From: Spirulina major PCC 6313
GTDB lineage: Bacteria > Cyanobacteriota > Cyanobacteriia > Cyanobacteriales > Spirulinaceae
DNA length: 64,000 bases
NCBI RefSeq assembly: GCF_001890765.1
Contig: NZ_KV878783.1
Coordinates: forward strand, 972,098 to 1,036,097
Direction: 5' to 3'
A program made the position numbers and the translations under genes. Under the pieces are notes generated by a model. That model saw nothing but the letters and a program-made list of their open reading frames with translations. It was not told the DNA's origin and made no database searches. Each line of letters starts with the position of its first letter. Position 1 is the first letter of the stretch. Positions 55,702-64,000 of the stretch are shown in pieces.

Positions 55702-56568
55702 ATGTATAGTTTAGACGTTAATTTTCTCGACGATCGCGTCATCGTTTCCGGGGCAAGTGCCGCCGCCCAAGCGAAGAAACCGGCTCACAAATACTCGGCG
55801 CAGGAGTTGATGCCGATTTTCATTGGCGGCGGTGTGGCGGTGTTGTTGCTGGCGGTGGCGGGGGGCGGCTATGGCTTCCTCTATTGGCAAACCCAACAGG
55901 CCAATGATGAATTGAACTTGATCAACAGTCAGATCCAAGCCCTTCAACAACAAAACCAACGGATTCAAGAGCTTGAGTCTGATATTAATGTTGCCCAGCA
56001 GCAAACTAACGGCTTGGCGCAGGTGTTTGCGCGGATTCTGCCCTGGTCGGCGGTGATTGAGGATCTGCGGGCCCGTATTCCGGTGGGGCTGCAAATCCGG
56101 TCGTTTACTGTCCTTGATTCTGCGGAGGGGGGTGCTCCGCCGCCCACTCAATCGGCTACGCCGGTGGCGGATGCGGCCGCTGCCGATCTGGCTGATCCGG
56201 CGGCGGCGATCGCGCCTGCCTTACCGATGCCAATGGTGGCCCTTGAGGGCTATGCTGATTCCTACGAGGCGGTGAATGTGTTTAGCATTAGTTTGCAGCG
56301 ATCGGCGTTCTTTGATGGGCCGACGGTGCAGATCATAAGTGCGCAGCTTGTGGCAGACCCGAACTCGGTGGATGTGGCGGCGGAAGGAGAGGGTGGGGGC
56401 GTAACGATTGAGTTGCCCCAGGTGGTGCAGTATCGGATTCAGGGCCAACTGCGCGACCTGACGACGCTATCGAGCACTGAATTAATCGCACAGCTCAAAA
56501 ACAAGAAAAATCTAGGTTCAGTGGTGCGTTTAGAAGCATTGCAAGAGAAGGGAATTATTCAGCCATGA
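55702..56568 (+). CDS. pilN: Type IV pilus assembly protein PilN
   Basis: Inner-membrane alignment protein of 288 residues. The N-terminal INFL-like segment reads YSLDVNFLDDR, for PilM binding. One membrane helix (about 38-58) and a coiled coil (about 65-95) precede the periplasmic ferredoxin-like domain. An Ala-rich low-complexity stretch interrupts it (about 148-175). It starts 1 base after pilM and overlaps pilO by 4 bases. Confidence 0.93.
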   Translation: MYSLDVNFLDDRVIVSGASAAAQAKKPAHKYSAQELMPIFIGGGVAVLLLAVAGGGYGFLYWQTQQANDELNLINSQIQALQQQNQRIQELESDINVAQQQTNGLAQVFARILPWSAVIEDLRARIPVGLQIRSFTVLDSAEGGAPPPTQSATPVADAAAADLADPAAAIAPALPMPMVALEGYADSYEAVNVFSISLQRSAFFDGPTVQIISAQLVADPNSVDVAAEGEGGGVTIELPQVVQYRIQGQLRDLTTLSSTELIAQLKNKKNLGSVVRLEALQEKGIIQP

Positions 56569-57362
56569 CCTTTGTTGATGATTTGATGGACGAACAGGAT
56601 CAGGGGGAACAGTCTCCCTATCCGTCGGCGTTTGGTGTTGAGTTTACCCCGACGGTGGGCGGGGGGCTGTTGGGGTTTGTGGGGCTGGCTGGGGCGGCGG
56701 CGATCGGGTATCTGCTGATTTTTCCAGCTTGGACGAGCTTGCAGGAGTTGCGGGCGAGTGTGGATACCAAGCGCACGGAAAAGTTGGCCCTCGAACAGGC
56801 CCAAGCCCGGATTACTGAATTAACGGCGGAACTCCAGGTGGCGCGATCGAATCAGCGGGAGGTGCTGAGTCTTTTTGCGGGGGAGGAGGCGACGGAAACG
56901 TTGCTGTACACCGTGAGTCAGCAGGTGGAGAAAAGCCGGGGGCGTTTGTTGGAATTTACGCCGCCGGAAGACGCACCCGCACCGGTCACGGATGGGTCTT
57001 GGGGCCCGGCGGTGAATAATCTGCTGAAGTCGCAGAATATTAGCATTAGTTTTGAGGCGGGTTTTAGTGAGACGATGACGATTTTGCGGGATCTTGAACG
57101 GCTGCAAACGTTGGTGGCGGTGGATAATATTTCGTCGGAGGTGACGACTCAGGAGGAGCGGTTATTGAGTGGGGGGAATATCACGACGACGGGGGAGGCG
57201 CTGTTAACGACGCGGATGGATTTGGAGGTGCTCTATCCCGTGAGTGAGGAGGAGTTGGCGGCATTATTAACACCACCGGTAGACCCGAACGCACCGGTAG
57301 ACCCCAATGCGCCGGTAGACCCGAATGCGCCGCCGGTCGATCCGAATGCGCCGCCGCCCTAG
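56565..57362 (+). CDS. pilO: Type IV pilus assembly protein PilO
   Basis: 265 residues: one membrane helix (about 33-55), a coiled coil and a periplasmic domain that pairs with PilN. The last 30 residues are tandem PVDPNA units, ending in prolines, which other PilO proteins usually lack; the tail would extend into the periplasm. Overlap with pilN shows coupling. The pilQ start codon follows 113 bases later. Confidence 0.92.
   Translation: MTFVDDLMDEQDQGEQSPYPSAFGVEFTPTVGGGLLGFVGLAGAAAIGYLLIFPAWTSLQELRASVDTKRTEKLALEQAQARITELTAELQVARSNQREVLSLFAGEEATETLLYTVSQQVEKSRGRLLEFTPPEDAPAPVTDGSWGPAVNNLLKSQNISISFEAGFSETMTILRDLERLQTLVAVDNISSEVTTQEERLLSGGNITTTGEALLTTRMDLEVLYPVSEEELAALLTPPVDPNAPVDPNAPVDPNAPPVDPNAPPP
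57276..57358 (+). repeat. 18/21-bp coding repeat at the pilO 3' end
   Basis: CCGGTAGACCCGAACGCA-like units, 18 bp each and then 21 bp, repeat four times and encode PVDPNA or PPVDPNA. Copies differ mainly at synonymous sites. Confidence 0.85.
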
Positions 57363-57475
57363 GGGGAGAACTGGTATAGAGTTGGGTGAAGTGTGGGATG
57401 GTGTGGCTGTGGGATTGGATTTGATGTGGGTTACGTTGTTGTTTCTGTCTGTTGATCTTGAGGAGTTTTAAAGTT

Positions 57476-59842
57476 GTGAGAGCTTATCAAAAGTCACTGA
57501 ATGTATTGGGGGCGATCGCACTAACGGCGATCGTGTCTCAACCTGCGATCGCAGCGGAGGTGCAGATTGTCGATGTGCGCTTACAGCGGGGTGAGTCGGA
57601 GTTTCAATTGGTGTTACGGACGACGACGGGGCGCGATCGCCCCCAGATCTTGACGGTCAACCAAGGCAATCAGTTAATCGCGGAACTCCTCAACACGGAA
57701 ATCAACATCAACGGCAATCGGGCCGGTTTCCGCACGGAAAACCCGATCCCCGGTATTGCGTCGGTGGAGCTTGTGCCGAGCGGCACGGATGCGGTGCGGG
57801 TGATCGTGACGGGAACGACGGACACGCCGATCGGTCAAGTGCTTCAGCGCCAAGCGGATCAGGTGGTGCTGGGCTTCACGACGGCGAGTAATGCTACGTC
57901 CCGCGCTGCGGCCCAACGCCCAGCGACAACGCCAACCCTACCGCGCCCGACGACGACGCAACAACCGGACGATGAGGATGCGGTGGATATCCGGGTGCTC
58001 CCGCCCCCGACGGCGGCGGCCCCAAATCCGACGACGACGGCGGCTCCGGTGGCGGCTCCCCCCTCCAATGAGCAATCGCCGCTGTTTGAAATTAACCCGA
58101 ATGTGTTCGCCCAAAGTACGCCGCGCTCGGATGTATTGGTTCCCAATCCTGAAATCACCATCGACGGCGGCCGCCCGGCTCTGCCTGCGTCTCCGGCCCA
58201 ACCCGTGGCCCCGGCTCCGCCCTTCTTGCCGCGAGCGGTCGCGCCTCCGGTGGGGGATATTGCCGTAGCCAGCATGAGCGTTCAACCCAATTACATCGAT
58301 CTCGGTACAACGCAACCAATTTCCCTACGGATGGAAGAGGCACAGGCGGATACGGTTTTAAGTTTGTTGGCGCGATCGGCGGGGTTAAACTTGATTTTCA
58401 CCAACGCATCTGGTGATGGTGCAAATGCAGCTAGCAGTGTTGCAAGTAATACGGTTTCACTAGATCTTGAAGGTGAATCTATCCAAAATGCATTTAACTA
58501 TGTTTTGCAGGTTGCAGGACTCGAAGCTCAACGACGTGGTCAAACCATCTTTGTTGGATCACGTTTACCTGAAGGTGCAAAAGACTATATCAGCCGAACT
58601 TATCGCCTAAACCAAGCAACTGCTGAAGCTGTCGCAAACTACCTTGCTACTCAAGGTGCTGAAGTACAGCTTGTGACACAAACACGGCGCGAAATCCGAG
58701 ACCCTGAAACAGGACGTTTACTTGAAGTGGTTTTCGACTCTCCTGCTATTTCAAGCATCAGACCAACACTAGATAATACGGCTAGTCTTCCACTGCGAAG
58801 AGTAGCTGTATCATCGGATGAACGGATGAACACGATCACGGTTAGTGGATCAGCAGAGAAAGTTGCATTGGCAAGTCAAATCGTTCAGCAACTAGATGCG
58901 CGGCTACGGCAAGTTGTCGTTAATGTCAAAATCATTGATGTTAACCTACAGAATATTGGCCGCTTTGGGACAAGCTTTTCCTTTGGTATTGAAGATGCCG
59001 GTATTATTAATCAGAACGGAATCGGGATTATTAACTTTGGAACTGATGACTCCAATGTAATCCCTGGATTAGATGGATCGGGTGAAATCGCTCCTGTCGG
59101 GACAGATATCACCAGTGATACTGTTGGTTCAACCACGATCGGAACGATAGGATCGCGGAGCTTTAGGGTAGTCAATGAATTTTTGGCACAGTTACAAGCT
59201 TCAATTCAGAACAATAACGCCAAAATCCTGACTGATCCAACCCTCGTAATCCAAGAAGGGCAAACAGCAGAAGTGACACTAACACAAGAAGTTGTTACTG
59301 ATGTTAATGTGGAACGAGATGTTAGTGATGGTTTGGTAACAGTTACAACAACGACAGAAAAGGGAGAAGTGGGTTTAAAACTTGCGGTCAATGTCAGTCG
59401 TATTGACGATAATGGCTTTATTTCATTATCCCTAGCTCCGGAAGTAACCTCTATTGGAAATACTCAGAATATTAATACTGCGGAGGGAACGAATCAAATT
59501 GCATTGCTAAACACTCGGCAATTAGGTTCGGGTCTAATTCGGATGCGAGATGGTCAAACATTGATTCTCTCCGGGATCATTCAGGATCAGGATCGGGTTA
59601 ATGCTCAAAAAGTCCCGATTTTAGGGGATTTGCCGATCATTGGTTCTCTATTCCGCAGCACCAGCCGTACCAATGAACGGCGCGAGGTGATTGTATTGGT
59701 TACTCCTAATATCATGGATGACTCGATGCAGTCGGTTCCTGCTGGATATAACTACACGCCGAGCCGTGATGTGCGCCAAATGATGGAACCGGGCGTAGAT
59801 GCGAATCGGAATCGTCTCGACGATCGCCCCCAAAGCAACTAA
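57476..59842 (+). CDS. pilQ: Type IV pilus secretin PilQ
   Basis: Outer-membrane gate for the pilus. 788 residues from GTG 57476, chosen for AGGAG 10 bases upstream and a proper signal peptide (cut near AIAA). An AMIN domain (about 30-125) is followed by a long Pro/Ala/Thr linker, an STN-like domain and N-domains (about 275-455), and the secretin core with VPILGDLPIIGSLFRSTSRT near the C-terminus. DNA from about 58380 to 59600 is AT-richer than the 5' half and lacks HIP1 sites, a break within a single intact gene. Confidence 0.95.
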   Translation: MRAYQKSLNVLGAIALTAIVSQPAIAAEVQIVDVRLQRGESEFQLVLRTTTGRDRPQILTVNQGNQLIAELLNTEININGNRAGFRTENPIPGIASVELVPSGTDAVRVIVTGTTDTPIGQVLQRQADQVVLGFTTASNATSRAAAQRPATTPTLPRPTTTQQPDDEDAVDIRVLPPPTAAAPNPTTTAAPVAAPPSNEQSPLFEINPNVFAQSTPRSDVLVPNPEITIDGGRPALPASPAQPVAPAPPFLPRAVAPPVGDIAVASMSVQPNYIDLGTTQPISLRMEEAQADTVLSLLARSAGLNLIFTNASGDGANAASSVASNTVSLDLEGESIQNAFNYVLQVAGLEAQRRGQTIFVGSRLPEGAKDYISRTYRLNQATAEAVANYLATQGAEVQLVTQTRREIRDPETGRLLEVVFDSPAISSIRPTLDNTASLPLRRVAVSSDERMNTITVSGSAEKVALASQIVQQLDARLRQVVVNVKIIDVNLQNIGRFGTSFSFGIEDAGIINQNGIGIINFGTDDSNVIPGLDGSGEIAPVGTDITSDTVGSTTIGTIGSRSFRVVNEFLAQLQASIQNNNAKILTDPTLVIQEGQTAEVTLTQEVVTDVNVERDVSDGLVTVTTTTEKGEVGLKLAVNVSRIDDNGFISLSLAPEVTSIGNTQNINTAEGTNQIALLNTRQLGSGLIRMRDGQTLILSGIIQDQDRVNAQKVPILGDLPIIGSLFRSTSRTNERREVIVLVTPNIMDDSMQSVPAGYNYTPSRDVRQMMEPGVDANRNRLDDRPQSN

Positions 59843-59859
59843 ATCCAAAACGCCGCTAA

Positions 59860-59892
59860 TCAAAAGCCCCCTAACCGTAGGGGGCTTTTTGG
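59860..59892. terminator. Bidirectional terminator
   Basis: AAAGCCCCCT and AGGGGGCTTT are exact inverted copies around AACCGT, with a T-run on each strand. It serves pilQ (plus) and the convergent L,D-transpeptidase gene (minus). Confidence 0.88.
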
Positions 59893-59912
59893 GGTTGGGG
59901 GTTAGCGATCGC

Positions 59913-60461
59913 TTAAGGAATCACCGTCACCGTCGTGCCGATTTCCACCTGCTCGAACATCGCCACCACATCATGATTAAACATCCGCACACAGCCATTA
60001 GAAGCCGCCTTACCGATAGAATTCACCGTCGGCGTACCGTGGAACCCAATGATGCCATTGGACATCTCTGCAAAGCCAATCCACCGTAACCCCAGCGCCG
60101 AATTTGGCCCCGGTGGCGTGACTTGACCCGTCCAGGGATTTTGCCAGACCGGATTTTCCACCCGCTGAAACACCTCAAACGTCCCCGTCGGCGTAGGAGT
60201 CGCAGACGTACCGATCGCCACCGGATAACTCGCGATCGTTTCATCGCCCCGCAACACATAAACCCGCCGCTCACCGAGACGCAACTCCAGGCGCGTCACC
60301 GCATTTTCCGGGAGATAGCGTTCTGCATTGCCCAGCGGGGGGATTTCCGCAAGGGTCGAAACCGTATCAAGGCGAAAATTTGGCTCCGCTTCGGCCGGAG
60401 GAGACGCGATCGCACCCAGCACCGCCACCATGATCACTAAACCCAACGATTGAATCCGCAT
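59913..60461 (-). CDS. L,D-transpeptidase (YkuD domain)
   Basis: 182 residues with a signal peptide (cut near AEA) and one YkuD domain. The catalytic motif is HGTPTVNSIGKAASNGCVRM, with His, Ser-Asn-Gly-Cys and Arg in the right order. Makes 3-3 cross-links in peptidoglycan or attaches lipoproteins to it, in the periplasm. Monocistronic. Confidence 0.93.
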   Translation of the reverse strand: MRIQSLGLVIMVAVLGAIASPPAEAEPNFRLDTVSTLAEIPPLGNAERYLPENAVTRLELRLGERRVYVLRGDETIASYPVAIGTSATPTPTGTFEVFQRVENPVWQNPWTGQVTPPGPNSALGLRWIGFAEMSNGIIGFHGTPTVNSIGKAASNGCVRMFNHDVVAMFEQVEIGTTVTVIP

Positions 60462-60497
60462 CGAATCAAAATCCTCTACAACGCCACGCCTTCTATT

Positions 60498-61616
60498 TTA
60501 ATGAGGATCAGGGGAGTCTGAAGTCAGTAATGTGACGGGTTGTGAGGTGGCTTGGTACTCCAACGCCGCCGCCTTCGGGTTGAGGTAAAGATTTTCTAAC
60601 ACCACCCCCGCCCCCGCGATCCAGGGCGGCACAATCAACGCCCCGACAATCCCTAACACCTGCGTCCCCCCCAACACCGCCAACAGTTGAAAAATCGGCA
60701 ACACCCGCACCGAATTCCCCACCAACAGCGGATCGAGAACATAGGTTTCCACATTTTGCACGATCAAAAACAGCAGCAGGACCCAGAGAAAGAGCCAACC
60801 GCCTTGGGCGATCGCCACCAACAACGCCGGAATTGCCCCCAACACCGGGCCAAAAAACGGGATTAAATTCGTAAACCCCGCAATCACCCCCAACCCCAAG
60901 GACACCTCCGCCAAGCCCATCAACCGTAACGCCACACTAATCGCCACCCCCAAGATCGACGAAACCAGTATCCGCCCTTGGATATAGCTGCCCATCCGGT
61001 GACTGACCGGGGAGAATTGGGCGGCGATGCGTTGATCCCACGGAGCGGGGAAGAGGGAAACAAAGCCATCAATCAACTTTTGGGAGCCGGCCAGGAGATA
61101 GCCCGACAAGAGCAACGCCAAAATGAGGCTTAACGTGCCGCCGATGAAGCCCCGCGTCAGGCTGTAGGAGCGAATCAGCAATTCTTGGGAGGTGCGGAAA
61201 CCCCAAGAGGTGACGGCTTGGATGTCAAACAGTTGATTGATTTGCTCCACCACCATCGGATCACTGAGGCCAAGGGTGAGGGCGCGATCGCGTACCAGTG
61301 CCTCCAACACATCGAGATAATTCGGCAACTTCCGCACCAAGCGTTCAATTTGTTCGGCCACCGTCGGGCCAATGATTAACCCCGCCAACACCAAGCCGCC
61401 AATTAACGCCAAGTAGGTTAAAATCACCGCCAACCAGCGGGGCATCTTCAGCCGTTCAGCGCGGGCAATGGCCGGGGCCAAGGTTGAAGCAATAACGATC
61501 GCAATCATCATCACCACCACCAACCAACGCAACTGCCACAACAGCACCAGCGATAAGCCCGCCGCAATGATCGTCAGCAGGGTTGAAACCGAAATCGTGA
61601 TTTGACGTTCAGACAT
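60498..61616 (-). CDS. AI-2E family transporter (PerM/YdiK-like permease)
   Basis: 372 residues from the ATG at 61616 (MSERQITISV). About eight membrane segments in the family pattern: an N-terminal pair, a soluble helical part (about 75-150), then GVIAGFTNLIPFFGPVLGAI, the most conserved loop. Members export quorum signals or act in Na+/H+ exchange; the substrate here is unknown. Confidence 0.9.
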   Translation of the reverse strand: MSERQITISVSTLLTIIAAGLSLVLLWQLRWLVVVMMIAIVIASTLAPAIARAERLKMPRWLAVILTYLALIGGLVLAGLIIGPTVAEQIERLVRKLPNYLDVLEALVRDRALTLGLSDPMVVEQINQLFDIQAVTSWGFRTSQELLIRSYSLTRGFIGGTLSLILALLLSGYLLAGSQKLIDGFVSLFPAPWDQRIAAQFSPVSHRMGSYIQGRILVSSILGVAISVALRLMGLAEVSLGLGVIAGFTNLIPFFGPVLGAIPALLVAIAQGGWLFLWVLLLFLIVQNVETYVLDPLLVGNSVRVLPIFQLLAVLGGTQVLGIVGALIVPPWIAGAGVVLENLYLNPKAAALEYQATSQPVTLLTSDSPDPH

Positions 61617-61649
61617 AGAGCAGTGAGATGGGAATGAGGGCATTTTCTC

Positions 61650-61948
61650 CCGTTCGATCCCCCTAAATCCCCCTTACCAAGGGGGACTTTTTGGAGTTTC
61701 CCCCCTTGGTAAGGGGGACTTTTTGAAGTTTCCCTTTTCAAGGGGGACTTTTTGAAATTTCCCTTTTCAAGGGGGACTTTTTGGAGTTTCCCCCCTTGGT
61801 AAGGGGGACTTTTTGAAATTTCCCTTTTCAAGGGGGACTTTTTGAACTTTCCCCCCTTGGTAAGGGGGACTTTTTGAAGTTTCCCTTTTCAAGGGGGACT
61901 TTTTGAAATTTCCCCCCTTAGTAAGGGGGGTTAGGGGGGATCGAACGG
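61650..61948. repeat. 299-bp inverted-repeat element with eight internal repeats
   Basis: The ends CCGTTCGATCCCCC and GGGGGGATCGAACGG are inverted copies. Inside, GGGGGACTTTTTG occurs at 61681, 61713, 61742, 61771, 61803, 61832, 61864 and 61893, with steps of either 29 or 32 bp depending on whether a unit carries CCCTTTTCAAGGGGG or CCCCCCTTGGTAAGGGGG. Each unit is itself a hairpin. The short frames here are by-products. It lies between the AI-2E gene and the RelA/SpoT gene. Confidence 0.9.
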
Positions 61949-61973
61949 TTCATAGTTAAGGGGAATCAGAGAG

Positions 61974-64000
61974 CTAACTCTCGGTATTCAGGCTCGACAA
62001 ACGCCGCAGATTCAGCACATCGCTCATCTGGCGGATGCGGCTGAAACTGTGATCCAGTTGGGGGCGATCGCAAATTTCTAAGCCCAAATTGATCAACGCC
62101 GGTTTAGACACTTGGGTCACGACTTCCGCCTGACAAACGTTGATATTGTGGTCACTCAACTTCGCCAAAATATCCCGCATAATCCCCACCCGATCCAAAA
62201 CTTCCACTTGGATATTGACGCGGTAGGTGGGGCGACGACTCTGCACCGCAAAAGTATTCCAACTGACGGGAATGATGCGATCGCCCTCCACCCCCTCCAC
62301 ATTCGGGCAACCCTGCCGATGGATCGAAATCCCCCGCGTCCGCGTCACCACACCGATAATCGACTCCCCCGGAATCGGATGACAGCAGCCCGCGATGTGA
62401 TGCAGTAACCCTTCAACCCCTGCGATCGGCTCTAGCCGTTTCCCTTCCCCAGGCGCGATCGGCGGCCGAGATGACGAAATTTCCACCGTGGTGATCGTCG
62501 CCGCTTCCGGTTCGATCGGTTGTTGCGCCTTCACCGCATCGCGAATCCGGTTCACCACCAGATTCAGCGTCACCTCGCCATAGCCCAACGCCGCCAAGAG
62601 ATCCTCAACACCGTGATAGTTGCAGCGTTCCGCCACGGCCTGCATTGGTTCCGACTTCAGCAACGCATCCAGGCTACTTTTGCCCATTTCTTTTTCGAGT
62701 AAATCCCGACCGCGCAGAATATTTTCATCCCGGTGCGATCGCTTATACCATTGGCGAATTCGATTCCGCGCACTAGGGGTCACCACAAAATTTAGCCAAT
62801 CCAAACTGGGCCGACTATTTTTCGACGTAATAATCTCGACAATATCGCCATTCTGCAACGGCGTATCCAGCACCGACCAGCGGCTATTCACCCGCGCCCC
62901 CTTCATGTGGTTGCCCACCTCCGTATGAATCCGATAGGCAAAATCCACCGCCGTCGCCCCCCGTGCCAAGGACACCACATCCCCCTGGGGCGTGAACACA
63001 TAGACATCATCCTCGAACAAATTCGACTTCAGATTCTCCACATATTCTTGAGCATCATTGAGATCGTTCTGCCATTCGAGCAACTGCCGCAACCAAGTGA
63101 ATTTTTCATCATCCGACGACAGTTGCGCCGTACTGCCGCCGGATTCCTTATATTTCCAATGGGCCGCGATCCCATATTCCGCAATATGGTGCATTTCGAG
63201 CGTCCGAATCTGCACCTCCAACGGTCGCCCCGTCGCCCCCACCACCGAAGTATGCAGCGATTGATAGCGGTTGGGTTTCGGTAAGCCAATGTAGTCTTTA
63301 AACCGGCCCGGAATCGGACGATACAGGTCATGCACCACCGAGAGCGCCCGATAACACCCGTCTTTCGTTTCAGTGATAATCCGGACAGCGGCAATGTCAT
63401 AAATTTCGGTGAACGCTTTATGCTGCCGCTCCATCTTTTTATAGATGCCGTAGAGGTGTTTCGGTCTACCCTGAAGCTCCACGATCGCAATCCCTAACTC
63501 GGTTAAGCGTTGGCGCACCCGTTCCACAACATTTTCGATCCGTTCTTCACGATCGATCCGCCGTTCCGCCACCAGGTCTTGAATATTTCGATAGGCATCG
63601 GGTTCGAGATATTTAAAACAGAGATCTTCGAGTTCCCATTTCAGCCGCCCAATCCCCAAGCGGTTGGCGAGGGGGGCGAAGATGTCGCGGGTTTCTTGGG
63701 CGATGCGCTGCTGTTTTTCGGGTTTGAGATGTTCAAGGGTGCGCATATTATGGAGGCGATCCGCCAGCTTGACGATGATCACCCGAATGTCCTGGGCCAT
63801 GGCCAGAAACATGCGCCGAAAGTTCTCGGCTTGGCGTTCGGTTTTGCTCGAAAAGTTGAAACTCGAAAGCTTCGTCACGCCTTCAACAAGTTGCCGTACT
63901 TCGGCCCCAAATTGCTCTTCAATGATGTCAGGGGTAACCTCGGTATCTTCAACCACATCATGTAAAAAGCCAGCGGCAATCATCGCACTGTCACCACCGA
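61974..64000 (-). CDS. RelA/SpoT homologue, (p)ppGpp synthetase/hydrolase, 5' end outside the window
   Basis: Stringent-response enzyme that makes and degrades (p)ppGpp. The frame is open to the window edge, so the N-terminus is missing. Present in order: part of the HD hydrolase domain (AGFLHDVVEDTE intact), the synthetase domain (RLKWELEDLCFKYL, then YRALSVVHDLYRPIPGRFKD), a TGS domain (VYVFTPQGDVVSLARGATAVDFAY), a zinc-finger-like HHIAGCCHPIPGESIIG segment and a C-terminal ACT domain. Both activities look possible. Confidence 0.95.
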   Translation of the reverse strand, partial: GGDSAMIAAGFLHDVVEDTEVTPDIIEEQFGAEVRQLVEGVTKLSSFNFSSKTERQAENFRRMFLAMAQDIRVIIVKLADRLHNMRTLEHLKPEKQQRIAQETRDIFAPLANRLGIGRLKWELEDLCFKYLEPDAYRNIQDLVAERRIDREERIENVVERVRQRLTELGIAIVELQGRPKHLYGIYKKMERQHKAFTEIYDIAAVRIITETKDGCYRALSVVHDLYRPIPGRFKDYIGLPKPNRYQSLHTSVVGATGRPLEVQIRTLEMHHIAEYGIAAHWKYKESGGSTAQLSSDDEKFTWLRQLLEWQNDLNDAQEYVENLKSNLFEDDVYVFTPQGDVVSLARGATAVDFAYRIHTEVGNHMKGARVNSRWSVLDTPLQNGDIVEIITSKNSRPSLDWLNFVVTPSARNRIRQWYKRSHRDENILRGRDLLEKEMGKSSLDALLKSEPMQAVAERCNYHGVEDLLAALGYGEVTLNLVVNRIRDAVKAQQPIEPEAATITTVEISSSRPPIAPGEGKRLEPIAGVEGLLHHIAGCCHPIPGESIIGVVTRTRGISIHRQGCPNVEGVEGDRIIPVSWNTFAVQSRRPTYRVNIQVEVLDRVGIMRDILAKLSDHNINVCQAEVVTQVSKPALINLGLEICDRPQLDHSFSRIRQMSDVLNLRRLSSLNTES

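Noticed and set aside
61574-61831. Minus-strand frame of 85 codons
   Set aside because: A translation of the 29/32-bp repeats in the inverted-repeat element.

Overview
The window is chromosomal DNA of a cyanobacterium. It carries photosystem genes too small for routine ORF calling (psbM, psaM), an ssl1498-type light-harvesting-like protein, the circadian kinase SasA, Vipp1 and a cyanobacterial PDZ/radical-SAM-like protein (TIGR03279 type). The palindrome GCGATCGC (HIP1) is scattered through nearly all native genes. The genus cannot be fixed from this sequence alone.

Layout. 0-9 kb: a TolC-type outer-membrane channel with a very long acidic linker, a [2Fe-2S] ferredoxin, psbM, an EI24/CysZ-like membrane protein, a GAF protein overlapping an AMP-forming acyl ligase, a dead antitoxin gene, the PDZ/radical-SAM-like gene and a VWA protein. 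9-20 kb: pdxH, GH57 branching enzyme, sasA, a DUF1825 protein, a TM2 protein, a lipoprotein phosphatase, a helix-hairpin-helix protein, cdsA and lnt. Two tandem arrays built from the same palindromic modules (9.9-10.4 and 17.6-18.3 kb) lie in this stretch. 20-31 kb is the accessory part: a P-loop kinase and a GNAT gene bounded by integron attC-like core sites, a protein kinase that has lost its catalytic residues, an aminopropyltransferase, an AT-richer AAA/DUF4143 ATPase, and a large TPR-CHAT protein without the CHAT catalytic pair.

31-46 kb: a CobW-family GTPase with a His-rich repeat, an ATP-grasp ligase, an S4 protein, a GH46-like enzyme with two peptidoglycan-binding domains, an exopolysaccharide-type module (glycosyltransferase, ABC exporter, pyruvyl transferase), then plsY, purH and mutL, the ssl1498-type gene and psaM. 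46-54 kb: vipp1, a compact restriction-modification system (controller, endonuclease, convergent methyltransferase) with a recognisable C-box, a decayed IS200/IS605-like element, two glycosyltransferases and a sugar-binding lipoprotein. 54-64 kb: the type IV pilus operon pilMNOQ, an L,D-transpeptidase, an AI-2E family permease, a 299-bp inverted-repeat element with eight internal repeats, and the 3' part of a RelA/SpoT homologue that runs off the window.

The points most worth a second look are the paired catalytically dead signalling proteins (pseudokinase and pseudo-CHAT) in one accessory stretch, the attC-like gene cassettes without an integrase, the C-box-controlled restriction system, the composition break inside pilQ, and the shared palindromic repeat arrays.
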